From: Clostridia bacterium
GTDB taxonomy: Bacteria > Bacillota > Clostridia > Lachnospirales > Lachnospiraceae
Direction of reading: 5' to 3'
NCBI GenBank assembly: GCA_003249225.1
Contig: QKJQ01000015.1
Coordinates: 1-64,000, forward strand
DNA length: 64,000 nucleotides
A program made the translations under genes and the position numbers. A model generated the notes under the pieces. The model was not told the DNA's origin, ran no database searches, and worked only from the letters and a program-made list of their open reading frames with translations. The first letter of the stretch is position 1, and each line of letters begins with the position of its first letter. Below are positions 34,087 through 42,415 of the stretch, one piece after another.

Positions 34087-34977
34087 TTACATCGATTCAT
34101 AATACCATTCCATCCTAAGTTGCCCACTCCTTCCCCGGGTATAAGAGGAAAGCAGTTCATCCGCTTCTGCATCGTTTTCAAATAAAGTATCATAGCGGAT
34201 GGTCTCAATGGCTTCAAAGGGTAGCTTATCTGGATGTACCTTCAGAAAATGCATCGGAAAATTCACAGTTCTTCCTAGCAGGTTTCGTTCTTTGGTGTTA
34301 TACAGTTTTTGTACCATACAGCTAAAAACTGCCTGATGGAAAAAGATCCTGTGCAACATATCCTGACGAAGGAGGTTCTGCATTGACGGCTGCAGCAGCA
34401 GTTCTTCCATCGCTTCCACTGTGTGTTGGAATAGCGCACGTTTTTCCTGCACCAACACAAGGCCCACGTTATAGTAGGACCTGATTTTCTCCTGACTGAC
34501 TGTTGTTATGACCGTGTTCTGCGGCTTTCCTTCATTTTCAGTGTCACGATTCTCCTCCAGATCAAAGTACTGATACAGCCCCTTCCAGAACTGATCCAAT
34601 TCCTGTTCTGCCAAAAGTCCAATGTTCTTCTTGTCAACCGGTCTGATACCAAGAGGTTCCTGAATCTTTAAGGAAATGGGGTCCTTCAAAACGATGGAAT
34701 CAACATCCATCCAGAGATAGGAATCAGGAGCAAGACTTTCAAAATGACTGGCCGCATACATTTTATCTGCAAAGGGAAGATTTCTCATGGATTCCGGCAT
34801 CCCGTAGCTGACTTGCTCTGCTCCATCCACCGTAAACACCATTTCCCTGAATTCCGGAGTCATTATAAGAATTTTTGCCTTGGACATCCACCCTCCGTGC
34901 TTTCGAATACTTTCCACCAGTACCTTGGCATGTGGAAGATAGGAACTTTTGCCGACCATAAACCCAATCGTTATCAT
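34087..34977 (-). CDS. Putative glycosyltransferase-like protein (DxD motif)
   Basis: A 296-residue cytoplasmic protein that resembles GT8-like nucleotide-sugar transferases. Visible points are the N-terminal strand MITIGFMVGKSSYLPHAKVL, the central DVDSIVLKDPI, where DVD is a likely metal-binding DxD, and a late GRTVNFPMHFLKVH region. The family is not certain; sugar and acceptor are unknown. ATG 34977 follows GGAGG with six bases spacing. It lies downstream of purC but beyond purC's terminator. Confidence 0.6.
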   Translation of the reverse strand: MITIGFMVGKSSYLPHAKVLVESIRKHGGWMSKAKILIMTPEFREMVFTVDGAEQVSYGMPESMRNLPFADKMYAASHFESLAPDSYLWMDVDSIVLKDPISLKIQEPLGIRPVDKKNIGLLAEQELDQFWKGLYQYFDLEENRDTENEGKPQNTVITTVSQEKIRSYYNVGLVLVQEKRALFQHTVEAMEELLLQPSMQNLLRQDMLHRIFFHQAVFSCMVQKLYNTKERNLLGRTVNFPMHFLKVHPDKLPFEAIETIRYDTLFENDAEADELLSSYTRGRSGQLRMEWYYESM

Positions 34978-35007
34978 ACACAACCTCCGGCTTTCTATTC
35001 TCAAAAA

Positions 35008-35042
35008 GACTCACACCCTGCTTCTTTACAGGTATGTGAGTC
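35008..35042 (-). terminator. purC terminator
   Basis: GACTCACA (35008-35015) pairs with TGTGAGTC (35035-35042), with an inner CCTG/CAGG stem; on the minus strand TTTTT follows. It lies 60 bases past the purC stop. Confidence 0.8.
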
Positions 35043-35101
35043 TGGTATGTGAGTTTCATAATCCGTTTTTAAATGATGCTGCCTGGCACTCTAACTATCG
35101 A

Positions 35102-35944
35102 TCAGCCTTTTAACTTTGCAAGGCACTCCGCATAGATCTTTGAAGTATCATCTATGACATCCTGAGGGATTGCATCGAACTGGAACTCGCCATCTTTTTT
35201 GTTATTCAAAAGCCAGTCTCTGATGAACTGCTTATCGTAGGACCGTGGTGATGTTCCGATCTTGTATTCTGCAGCATCCCAGAATCGGCTGGAGTCCGGA
35301 GTAAAGATCTCATCAGCAAGAACGAGTTCCCCATTCTCATCAAGGCCAAACTCAAACTTGGTATCTGCTATGATGATGCCCTTCGCTGCCGCATCTTCTG
35401 TGCAGACTTTATAAAGTTCCAACGCCACTTTTTCTACTTTATCTGTCAGTTCCTGTCCAAGATCTGCTGCAACGACTTTCAGATCAACATAGATATCATG
35501 ACCTTCTTCTGCTTTCGTGGAAGGAGTTACAATCGGTGCTGCGAGCTTCTGTGCCTGCTGGTATTCGCCTTCAAAGGTATAACCACAGAACGGTTCCTTC
35601 GCTTTGTAAGCATTCCACATCGTTCCAAACATATAGCCGCGAACAATGATTTCGTAAGGAAGCATCTTCAGTTTTTTAACTAAAATGGTTCGGTCTTTGT
35701 ATTCTTCTGTCTGGAACTGTTCCGGGAAATCTTCCTGCTTCGTTGATATGAGGTGATTTGGAATGATATCTTTTGTCTTATCAAAGAAATAATTTGAGAT
35801 CTGGTTCAAAACAACGCCCTTATTCTTTACCACTCTTGGAATGATTACATCAAATGCGGAAATTCTGTCTGTTGTAACAATGATCATGCTGTCCTCGGAT
35901 ACATTGTAGAGCTCTCTTACCTTACCACTGAAATTCGACTGCAT
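35102..35944 (-). CDS. purC: SAICAR synthetase PurC
   Basis: This 280-residue enzyme ligates aspartate to CAIR with ATP to give SAICAR in purine biosynthesis. Characteristic segments are GKVRELYNVSEDSMIIVTTD, ISAFDVIIP, the signature LPYEIIVRGYMFGTMW and IIADTKFEFGLDENGELVLA. Start ATG follows GAGGAAG. It lies 128 bases downstream of the HTH-PurM gene on the same strand, so the two purine-linked genes are probably co-expressed. The other pur genes are not in this window. Confidence 0.95.
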   Translation of the reverse strand: MQSNFSGKVRELYNVSEDSMIIVTTDRISAFDVIIPRVVKNKGVVLNQISNYFFDKTKDIIPNHLISTKQEDFPEQFQTEEYKDRTILVKKLKMLPYEIIVRGYMFGTMWNAYKAKEPFCGYTFEGEYQQAQKLAAPIVTPSTKAEEGHDIYVDLKVVAADLGQELTDKVEKVALELYKVCTEDAAAKGIIIADTKFEFGLDENGELVLADEIFTPDSSRFWDAAEYKIGTSPRSYDKQFIRDWLLNNKKDGEFQFDAIPQDVIDDTSKIYAECLAKLKG

Positions 35945-36072
35945 TTTACTTCCTCGCTTTCTTCGCTTACATAGTATTGTATTTGCTGTTTCTAAAAATA
36001 TCTATAAAAATCATTACCAGAATCGTTGTATCCGGTACACTCCAAAAGAATGATAACGTAACAGCCCTATCC

Positions 36073-37317
36073 TTACCATGGAATCTGATTCTTGCCGGCT
36101 ACCCTGTGATTCCCCTTTTCTACTGTACCAATCTCATAGCAGTCATGGAATCTTTTGATGTCCTTTATGATATTCTCTTTCTGTTTGCTGTTCACGACGA
36201 TCAGCAGGCCTACGCCGCAATTAAAGGTCGTCCGCATTTCCTTATCGGAAATGTTTCCCCATTCTTTTATGGTCCGAAATACATCCAGTGGCTTTACGAG
36301 TGAAAAATCGATCACGGCACAAAGGTCTTCCGGTATAATGCGGCACAGATTTCCTTCAATCCCACCGCCCGTTATATGCGCCATACCATGGAGCTTATAC
36401 GTTCCTGTCAGCTCTTTGATCAAAGGATAGTACGCCGTATGAGGTTTCATGATCTTCTGCAGAAAGGTCTCCCGTCCCAGACGCTCGTTCTTGATCTGCG
36501 GCGCCTGATCGATCAGCATTCGTACCAGGGAATAGCCATTCGTGTGCAGTCCGTTCGACGCCACAGCAAGGATCGCATCGCCATCCTGCACCGCTTTCCC
36601 ATCGATCACCTGATCAAGTTCTACGATACCGGCAATGTTAGCGCTCAGGACATAGGTTCCTTTTTCAAGGACCTGCGGCTGTATAGAGGTCTCACCGCCA
36701 ACCAGAGAGCATTCATTCTGACGGCAGGCTTCTGCCATCCCTTTAATAAAGGTATGGATGGTATCTTTTTCTGCAAAGCTGCAGGTGATACTGTCCTGTA
36801 CTGCCATTGGTCTGGCTCCCATCACGGCAATGTCGTTCACAAGGTGATTAATCAGATCATAACAGATCGACTCTGTATAGCCATATTCCATTGCGAGCTT
36901 TTGCTTTGATCCCGGTTCCTCAGTCTTTAGAACAAGCACTGGCGCTTTCATATTCGGAAAATCTATGTCATAAAGGGATGCAAATGGTCCGACACCATTT
37001 AGGACTCGTTTATCCTTTGTTATCAGGAGGTTCTGCATCTCTGTTTTTATGGAGTCTGTATAAGTGATATCAACGCCTGCTTTTCGGTAAGATAAGGTTC
37101 CTTCGGCTTCTTTCCCATTCAGTATTTCATCGGTGGTAACACCAAGCGTCCCGGCCAGTTCATAAAGCATCTCAACATTTGGCAGGGAATTCCCGTTCTC
37201 CCACTTTGATACTGCCTGAAACGAAACATTCAGTCGGTTCGCCAGCTGTTCCTGTGTAAATCCAAGGCTCCTGCGCTTTTCTGTAATGAACTTACCGATC
37301 TTACTGTTGTCCAGCAT
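36073..37317 (-). CDS. XRE-type HTH fused to AIR-synthetase (PurM) domain
   Basis: A 414-residue fusion. Residues 6-62 are an XRE/Cro helix-turn-helix (ITEKRRSLGFTQEQLANRLN, VSFQAVSKWENG). Residues about 77-405 follow PurM end to end: YRKAGVDI, DLINHLVNDIAVMGARP, CSLVGGET, SNGLHTNGYSLVR, GMAHITGGGIEGN, TFNCGVG. The nucleotide-loop block, normally TDGVGTK, reads TEEPGSK (residues 132-138), so catalysis may be altered or lost. It could be a purine-responsive regulator, a bifunctional enzyme, or the cell's PurM. The gene precedes purC and has a palindromic operator at its own promoter. No frameshift joins the domains. Confidence 0.88.
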   Translation of the reverse strand: MLDNSKIGKFITEKRRSLGFTQEQLANRLNVSFQAVSKWENGNSLPNVEMLYELAGTLGVTTDEILNGKEAEGTLSYRKAGVDITYTDSIKTEMQNLLITKDKRVLNGVGPFASLYDIDFPNMKAPVLVLKTEEPGSKQKLAMEYGYTESICYDLINHLVNDIAVMGARPMAVQDSITCSFAEKDTIHTFIKGMAEACRQNECSLVGGETSIQPQVLEKGTYVLSANIAGIVELDQVIDGKAVQDGDAILAVASNGLHTNGYSLVRMLIDQAPQIKNERLGRETFLQKIMKPHTAYYPLIKELTGTYKLHGMAHITGGGIEGNLCRIIPEDLCAVIDFSLVKPLDVFRTIKEWGNISDKEMRTTFNCGVGLLIVVNSKQKENIIKDIKRFHDCYEIGTVEKGNHRVAGKNQIPW

Positions 37318-37337
37318 ACAGTGTCCTCCTGTCTTTC

Positions 37338-37413
37338 ATTATAAATACCATCGCCTCAACTATCAATAACAAAAAGGTTGAAAATATCACAAAAACTCAA
37401 CTCGTAGTTGAGT
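37338..37413 (-). promoter_or_regulatory. Promoter and palindromic operator of the HTH-PurM gene
   Basis: On the minus strand TTGATA (37366-37361), 17 bases, TATAAT (37343-37338). A perfect 19-base palindrome ACTCAACT-CGT-AGTTGAGT lies upstream at 37395-37413, and a half-site CTCAACT (37355-37361) overlaps the -35. The repeated AGTTGAG is a natural target for the encoded XRE domain. Confidence 0.65.
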
Positions 37414-37442
37414 CATCGAGCTGTAACTGCTGCTGCCGTTTG

Positions 37443-38084
37443 TTACTCCGTGCAGCATTTTTTCTCTATGCTGACAAGATAACCTCCGCTTTCCAGCTTC
37501 ATGGAATTGAACTTGTAACGTTCCATAACAGGGTGCTGCGTCAACCATGGCATTACATGGTCACAATAGACCTGCAACTGATAGAATACACCTTTTTGCA
37601 AAAAGGGAAGCAATGCTTTCTTAGACGTCATCTCCGGATGCGCTTTCATAAGTTTTTTAAGATCAATACGAAACACCCCCGCATTATCCGTCTCAACCGG
37701 CTGATTTGGGTAATCTTCCTGTATTTCACTTTGTTTTAACCGTTCATCTTCTTTTGCTTTTTCATAATCGAATGCAATCTCATCGAGGAGTTGTTCGGAG
37801 AATTCTTCTGCCTCACAGATCATAAATCCTTCGTTATCAAGGATCATATAAGGGATTCCTGTCAATACTGACGCCACAAGGATCTTGCAGCATTTCATCT
37901 CCTGAATTAACTCAGCCATCAGTGCACGCATCTGTGTTCTTGCATCATACTTTTTGAAACATTCAACGATTTCCTCTGTCGGAACCCATTTTCCGTCTTT
38001 CTTTGCATAGATCACCACGTTACTGCCGTCTGCCAGAGATGCCATTTCCTGTTTCTCATTCAAAAGAATTCCAATCTTACTCAT
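37443..38084 (-). CDS. AnfO-like protein
   Basis: A 213-residue cytoplasmic protein resembling AnfO, an accessory protein first named from iron-only nitrogenase operons. Matching parts are the N-terminus KIGILLNEKQEMASLADGSN, then VVIYAKKDGKWVP and the block CKILVASVLTGIPYMILDNE followed by GFMICEAEE. There is no nitrogenase gene nearby. ATG 38084 follows AAAGGAG; the longer frame is rejected. It is upstream of and co-oriented with the HTH-PurM gene. Its role here is unknown. Confidence 0.65.
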   Translation of the reverse strand: MSKIGILLNEKQEMASLADGSNVVIYAKKDGKWVPTEEIVECFKKYDARTQMRALMAELIQEMKCCKILVASVLTGIPYMILDNEGFMICEAEEFSEQLLDEIAFDYEKAKEDERLKQSEIQEDYPNQPVETDNAGVFRIDLKKLMKAHPEMTSKKALLPFLQKGVFYQLQVYCDHVMPWLTQHPVMERYKFNSMKLESGGYLVSIEKKCCTE

Positions 38085-38208
38085 AGCCGTTCTCCTTTCG
38101 ATTCTAATCCTGCTCACCCCTAAGCAATAATTGTTTTATATAATAGCAAAACATATAGAAAATATCCAGCACTTCTTTGCAAATGTGTAGACTCCCTCTT
38201 AAGACCTA

Positions 38209-38237
38209 TTGAAAGAAATCTTACGCCGCAGTATGAT
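38209..38237 (+). promoter_or_regulatory. Promoter with a ~205-nt leader
   Basis: TTGAAA (38209-38214), 17 bases, TATGAT (38232-38237). The next plus-strand gene starts at 38449, leaving a leader of about 205 nt that carries the hairpin AGGATGCA/TGCATCCT (38299-38306 with 38313-38320). No terminator run follows the hairpin. This covers most of the 38085-38448 gap. Confidence 0.55.
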
Positions 38238-38448
38238 AATAAGCGCAACTTCATTTATCATTCGCAGTATCCATTTATTATTCCAGCGGGCATTGGTTAG
38301 GATGCAAAAATCTGCATCCTGAGAAAAATGTGGTGCTTTTATTCTTCACATCCGATGCGTAGTTGGAAGGTTACACGGTAATTTGTGTTTCCGCGTCGCT
38401 TTGACACAGATTACTATGCAGAAAAGTAACGCAGAATTGAGGAGTGTT

Positions 38449-38679
38449 ATGGTTGATAAGGAGATGTATTACAGAACGCTGGAAAAAGAAACTGAGAAAA
38501 TGTTTGGAACTTCTGATCTTAGGGATATTGATCAACGCTCTTTCCTTGATGTCATGGATAAGCCAATGCTGAGCTTTATCATTAACAATGACGCTGCGAA
38601 AGCAAGTGAAAAAGCCAGCCGCGTTGAAAAAGAAAACAAAAAGCTGTTAAAAGAATATTACGACAGAAAAAAGAAATAG
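38449..38679 (+). CDS. Small charged protein, unknown function
   Basis: A 76-residue protein starting MVDKEMYYRTLEKETEKMFG behind GAGGAG. The C-terminal third is a Lys/Glu-rich helix (KASEKASRVEKENKKLLKEY), probably a short coiled coil. I recognise no family. It ends with its own strong terminator. The long leader and clear ribosome site support it as real. Confidence 0.65.
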   Translation: MVDKEMYYRTLEKETEKMFGTSDLRDIDQRSFLDVMDKPMLSFIINNDAAKASEKASRVEKENKKLLKEYYDRKKK

Positions 38680-38686
38680 CATATAT

Positions 38687-38714
38687 AAAAAGCCACTGTT
38701 TCCAGTGGTTTTTT
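38687..38714. terminator. Bidirectional terminator
   Basis: CCACTG and CAGTGG form a 6-bp stem with flanking A and T runs on both sides (AAAAAG ... TTTTTT). It serves the small plus-strand gene and the convergent diguanylate cyclase gene. Confidence 0.8.
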
Positions 38715-38726
38715 ATTTTCTCTTTA

Positions 38727-39881
38727 TTAAAAGCTGCAGACAACTTTATTCCTGCCTTCTTCCTTGGCACGGTAAAGAGCCTGATCTGCACGTACAAAAG
38801 CTGCTTCATAATCGCTCTTTAAGTAAGTTAAACCAAAACTTGCAGTCACTCTGATTGGGGTCTGCTTATAGACAAACTCTTTTTCCATAAGCTGGATCCT
38901 GAATTGTTCCACTTCTTCTGCCAGCTTGTCCTCGTCACCCTCCCGCCAGAAAACAATGAATTCTTCACCGCCCCACCTGGCTGTCGAGGCTTCGCGGAAC
39001 GCTTCTGTGATCCGTCTGGTAAATTCAGTAAGCACAAAATCTCCGGCCAGATGACTGTATTTATCATTGATCAGCTTAAAAAAATCAATATCGATCAGCA
39101 TGATCGTTCCAGTCTGATACGAAGTAATATAGTCTAAAAACGCCGCTCTGTTCAGTATCCCGGTTAGCATGTCATGCGAAGCCAGATACTCAAGTTCCTG
39201 ATTCTTTCTCTTTAGGATTATATTCTTCTTTATGTGATTTTCGAAACTATAATACAGAAACAGATTGAAAAGTATCATGGTGAGAATCATCGCCGTCGTA
39301 TTGATAAGATTTGCCGCAAGCACGGTTCTGTCCTGAATGAAAATGAAGTTCATAGCAACGTAGGCAAGGTGAGGCAGAACCATCACAATTACATTGATTG
39401 GTGGTTTTATCAGGAACACGGAACACATGATTAAAGCATAGATAGCATATACGGTCCCCTGACCGGTCGTAACATGATCAAGCATATCGATAAAGGCAAA
39501 AATAGACATTCCAATGACTGGAAGGAACACAGCAATAATATTATTCAGATGCTTTAGATAGTTCTCACTTCTTCCGGCCAGTCTCAACGTTATGAATGCA
39601 ATTGGAACACTGGCTGCGATAAGTATAAGATGACACACCAGATAGGCCCAATATATCCATTCCGTATGAAGGGCTGCATTCTGTGGAATCGATGCTTTAA
39701 TTCTTGGTATATCAATAAAGAAGATCAAAAAAGGTTCTATCAGCAATATCGACCAGATGATTACACGCAAGCGTCGTATACTGCTCATAATAATTTCCTG
39801 AGAAATATTTTTCTTATCTTCCTCATGAAGATCAAGACTTGTCTTTTTATCATTTATGATATCAAAAAGTTTTATCAACAT
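38727..39881 (-). CDS. Membrane diguanylate cyclase (GGDEF domain)
   Basis: A 384-residue membrane protein with about six spans in the first 210 residues and a C-terminal GGDEF domain. The active site is RWGGEEF (GGEEF variant, active in many enzymes), preceded by DMLTGILNRAAFLDY and the metal site IDIDFFKLINDKYSH. It should make cyclic-di-GMP from two GTP. No clear RxxD inhibitory site was noted. ATG 39881 was used; a GTG at 39893 is possible. Confidence 0.9.
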   Translation of the reverse strand: MLIKLFDIINDKKTSLDLHEEDKKNISQEIIMSSIRRLRVIIWSILLIEPFLIFFIDIPRIKASIPQNAALHTEWIYWAYLVCHLILIAASVPIAFITLRLAGRSENYLKHLNNIIAVFLPVIGMSIFAFIDMLDHVTTGQGTVYAIYALIMCSVFLIKPPINVIVMVLPHLAYVAMNFIFIQDRTVLAANLINTTAMILTMILFNLFLYYSFENHIKKNIILKRKNQELEYLASHDMLTGILNRAAFLDYITSYQTGTIMLIDIDFFKLINDKYSHLAGDFVLTEFTRRITEAFREASTARWGGEEFIVFWREGDEDKLAEEVEQFRIQLMEKEFVYKQTPIRVTASFGLTYLKSDYEAAFVRADQALYRAKEEGRNKVVCSF

Positions 39882-39983
39882 ATGTCTTACCACATTTCTA
39901 ATCTAGTTTCTAATCTATTTCCGTTCCAAATTCTATCCTTTTTCCGATTTCGATTCATTATATCATACTTATACCAGTAACAA

Positions 39984-41309
39984 CTACTTTATTATCAATT
40001 TTTCCGGAAATGGATCTTTCCTCATGACAGACCACATCTGGTCAATGTAGGACAGTGTGTAATAATTTTCGAAATAATGATAATAGTAGGAACCTTTCGT
40101 TGTCATACGATAGGTTTGACCTTCTTTTGTCAGCAGCCCTGCAATTCTTGCAAAGAACAGTTCAAGGCCATACGCTCTGCCAAGACTTTTTGAAAAGAAT
40201 TCTTCGAATTCCTCCGCATGCACTTCCATAGAATAAAATGACCAGAAAAGATAATAGACCATACGCTGCCTGAGTGTATAACGCAGTGTCAGCGCTGTTG
40301 GCAGCTTTTCATCCTTTATACGTGCGATGTATTCTTCCACGCCAAAGGTGTTTATCTTGAATCGGTTTTTCAGGAGCGTTGTGGCGGAACAGCCAAATCC
40401 CAAAAAGTTTACCCGCGTCATAGACGAGTAGTTCGCCTGTCCGTCTTTTGAAAAGGTCCAGATCGAGTCTCTGACATACCCTTTTTGTTCCATATATGCC
40501 ACAATCTCATACAAAAGATTTTTCTTGTCGGTATTTCTTATCTTCCTAAACGAATGACTGGTATAGGTAAAATCAATAAAAGGATACAATGCAACATGAT
40601 TCGCGTGATTGGAAAAGGCTGTCTCGATATCTTTTTCAAGCATCTTTGCCGTCTGCCCCGGCAGCGCAAAGATAAAATCCATCGAGACGGTCTCAAAACT
40701 GACTTCCTGCAAAGCACGGAACATTACATCATAATCCATCTCTTTTCTGCCGAGCAGTTCTAAGAACCTGGTCTGGAAGGACTGTATTCCAATGCTGATT
40801 TTTGTAATACCGGCTGCTTTTAGTTTCAAAAGCTTTGGAACGGTAACATCAAGTGGATGAAGTTCAAGGCCAATCCCCTCCTGAATAACGAAATATTCTT
40901 TGATCTTATGAATGATTCGTTCTATGTCATCTGCCAGCAGTGCCGGAGTTCCACCGCCAAAATAAAGGCTTGTGACTTTCTTTTTTGCAAAAGTATCATA
41001 TGCAGCTTTACTCCCCTTAGGATTCTGTCCTTTTAAATCTTTACTTTTTTGTTCCCTGGCCTGCATCTTTCCGACCATCTCAATCTCCTGAAGCAGGGCT
41101 TCCACATACTGACTGACCAGTTCCTTATCATAGATAACCTTACAATAAGGGCAAAAAGCACAAAGAGACCTGCAAAACGGAATATGAACATACAGGCCAA
41201 GCTTTTCTGTATGCTTATAATTCAGATCTGCTTCATACGTATTTGAGAAATAAAAAGGTCTTTTGGTACGTGTAAGCCACATTCTCACCAGTGAAATCAA
41301 TGCATTCAT
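39984..41309 (-). CDS. Radical SAM protein, HemN/HemW-like
   Basis: A 441-residue radical SAM enzyme. The cluster motif is HIPFCRSLCAFCPYC with Cys46, Cys50 and Cys53 (CxxxCxxC). Next come YFGGGTPALL, a SAM-binding element, KISIGIQSFQ and DFIFALPGQT, all typical of the HemN/HemW superfamily. A C-terminal winged-helix-like region follows. True HemN needs additional N-terminal residues that I do not see, so it is more likely a HemW-like or HemN-related methyltransferase-type enzyme. ATG 41309 follows GGAAGTGG. It is third in a run of three radical-SAM genes. Confidence 0.85.
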   Translation of the reverse strand: MNALISLVRMWLTRTKRPFYFSNTYEADLNYKHTEKLGLYVHIPFCRSLCAFCPYCKVIYDKELVSQYVEALLQEIEMVGKMQAREQKSKDLKGQNPKGSKAAYDTFAKKKVTSLYFGGGTPALLADDIERIIHKIKEYFVIQEGIGLELHPLDVTVPKLLKLKAAGITKISIGIQSFQTRFLELLGRKEMDYDVMFRALQEVSFETVSMDFIFALPGQTAKMLEKDIETAFSNHANHVALYPFIDFTYTSHSFRKIRNTDKKNLLYEIVAYMEQKGYVRDSIWTFSKDGQANYSSMTRVNFLGFGCSATTLLKNRFKINTFGVEEYIARIKDEKLPTALTLRYTLRQRMVYYLFWSFYSMEVHAEEFEEFFSKSLGRAYGLELFFARIAGLLTKEGQTYRMTTKGSYYYHYFENYYTLSYIDQMWSVMRKDPFPEKLIIK

Positions 41310-41335
41310 TCGTTTTCCACTTCCTTCACTTAAGA

Positions 41336-42238
41336 TCAGATATATTTTAAATAGGTTCTCAGCATGTCTAAAATCACTTTGATATGACAGCGAAACACCA
41401 GTGCGTATTCTGCCGCAAAAAAATATCCACATTGCCCGCAAAGATCCGGCACATCAATGCACCGTCCGCATCTCCACACCTTGCCATTCTCCACAACAAC
41501 ACACTGCTTGCAGGGCACTGGAAAAGTGTTATGAATCAGGTAAGGGAATGCACTTTTAAGGTTAAATACCGGTACTCCTGCATCCATCAGTTTTTCGATC
41601 TTTCTGCAGCATATTGCTTTTTCTTTTGCTGATAAAGAAAGTGCTTTTGTTCCGGGGTATGGCGTATGAAAGTTAAAGGATACCGCTCTGACATTTTTCA
41701 TACGTCTGGTTATCTCACCGACCTTCCCGATGGTGCTTTTGTTCAGCTGATTCACTGCCATATAAAAGATAATGTTATCTTTTGTGGCATGTTCAACATT
41801 CTCCATGATCGTATCAAAGACATCTCCACGTATCTCATTATGATGCTCTTTGTCTCCATCCAGACTGACGAGAATAAGGTCTGCTTCCGGGATATCAATG
41901 GGATGCGTTCCGTTTGTCACTATATTTACGATCAAAAATCCCATTTTCTTTGCTTCTCTGGTAAGATCGCGCACAGTTTTTCCCTGGTCTTCCCAAAGAA
42001 ATGTCTCGCCACCACAAAAGAACAAAATCCTTACTCCTTGTCCATAAAGCATTTTCATTTCGTTCCTGATCTGCTTGTATGGGTAGATGATCCCATTAAT
42101 ATTGTTCACTGCGCAGTGCTTGCAATGAAGATTGCATTTGTCTGTAAGTATAATGGTTCCAAGGATCGGCTGGTGCTTCTTGAATAATATCTCACGTATC
42201 CCATAGGAGGATAAGGTAAAAAATGCTGAGAGTTTCAT
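41336..42238 (-). CDS. Radical SAM protein with Cys-rich C-terminus (paralogue 1)
   Basis: This 300-residue radical SAM protein has CNLHCKHC at Cys35, Cys39 and Cys42. The C-terminal region FPVPCKQCVVVENGKVWRCG, then RCIDVPDLCGQCGYF, is Cys-rich and resembles a SPASM-type auxiliary Fe-S site. The tail ILDMLRTYLKYI matches the tail of its neighbour. It is a paralogue of the gene at 42416 (same Cys spacing, same GTRALS-like and INxFHTPxxGT block). The start ATG 42238 follows GAGGCAG. Gap to the next gene is 26 bases. Substrate unknown. Confidence 0.82.
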   Translation of the reverse strand: MKLSAFFTLSSYGIREILFKKHQPILGTIILTDKCNLHCKHCAVNNINGIIYPYKQIRNEMKMLYGQGVRILFFCGGETFLWEDQGKTVRDLTREAKKMGFLIVNIVTNGTHPIDIPEADLILVSLDGDKEHHNEIRGDVFDTIMENVEHATKDNIIFYMAVNQLNKSTIGKVGEITRRMKNVRAVSFNFHTPYPGTKALSLSAKEKAICCRKIEKLMDAGVPVFNLKSAFPYLIHNTFPVPCKQCVVVENGKVWRCGRCIDVPDLCGQCGYFFAAEYALVFRCHIKVILDMLRTYLKYI

Positions 42239-42415
42239 CATCTGCCTCTTTCTGCTTATTCCATCTGCCTCACTGCACGAATCTTTACCGATGGCTTTAT
42301 GCAATCTGTTTTACACTGACTTCTTTGTACTATTTACACTATGTTGCTTACTTGTTTTGATTAATAATTTGCTTTGTATAAAAATTGTTTTACTATTTGC
42401 TTTATACTAAAAACC

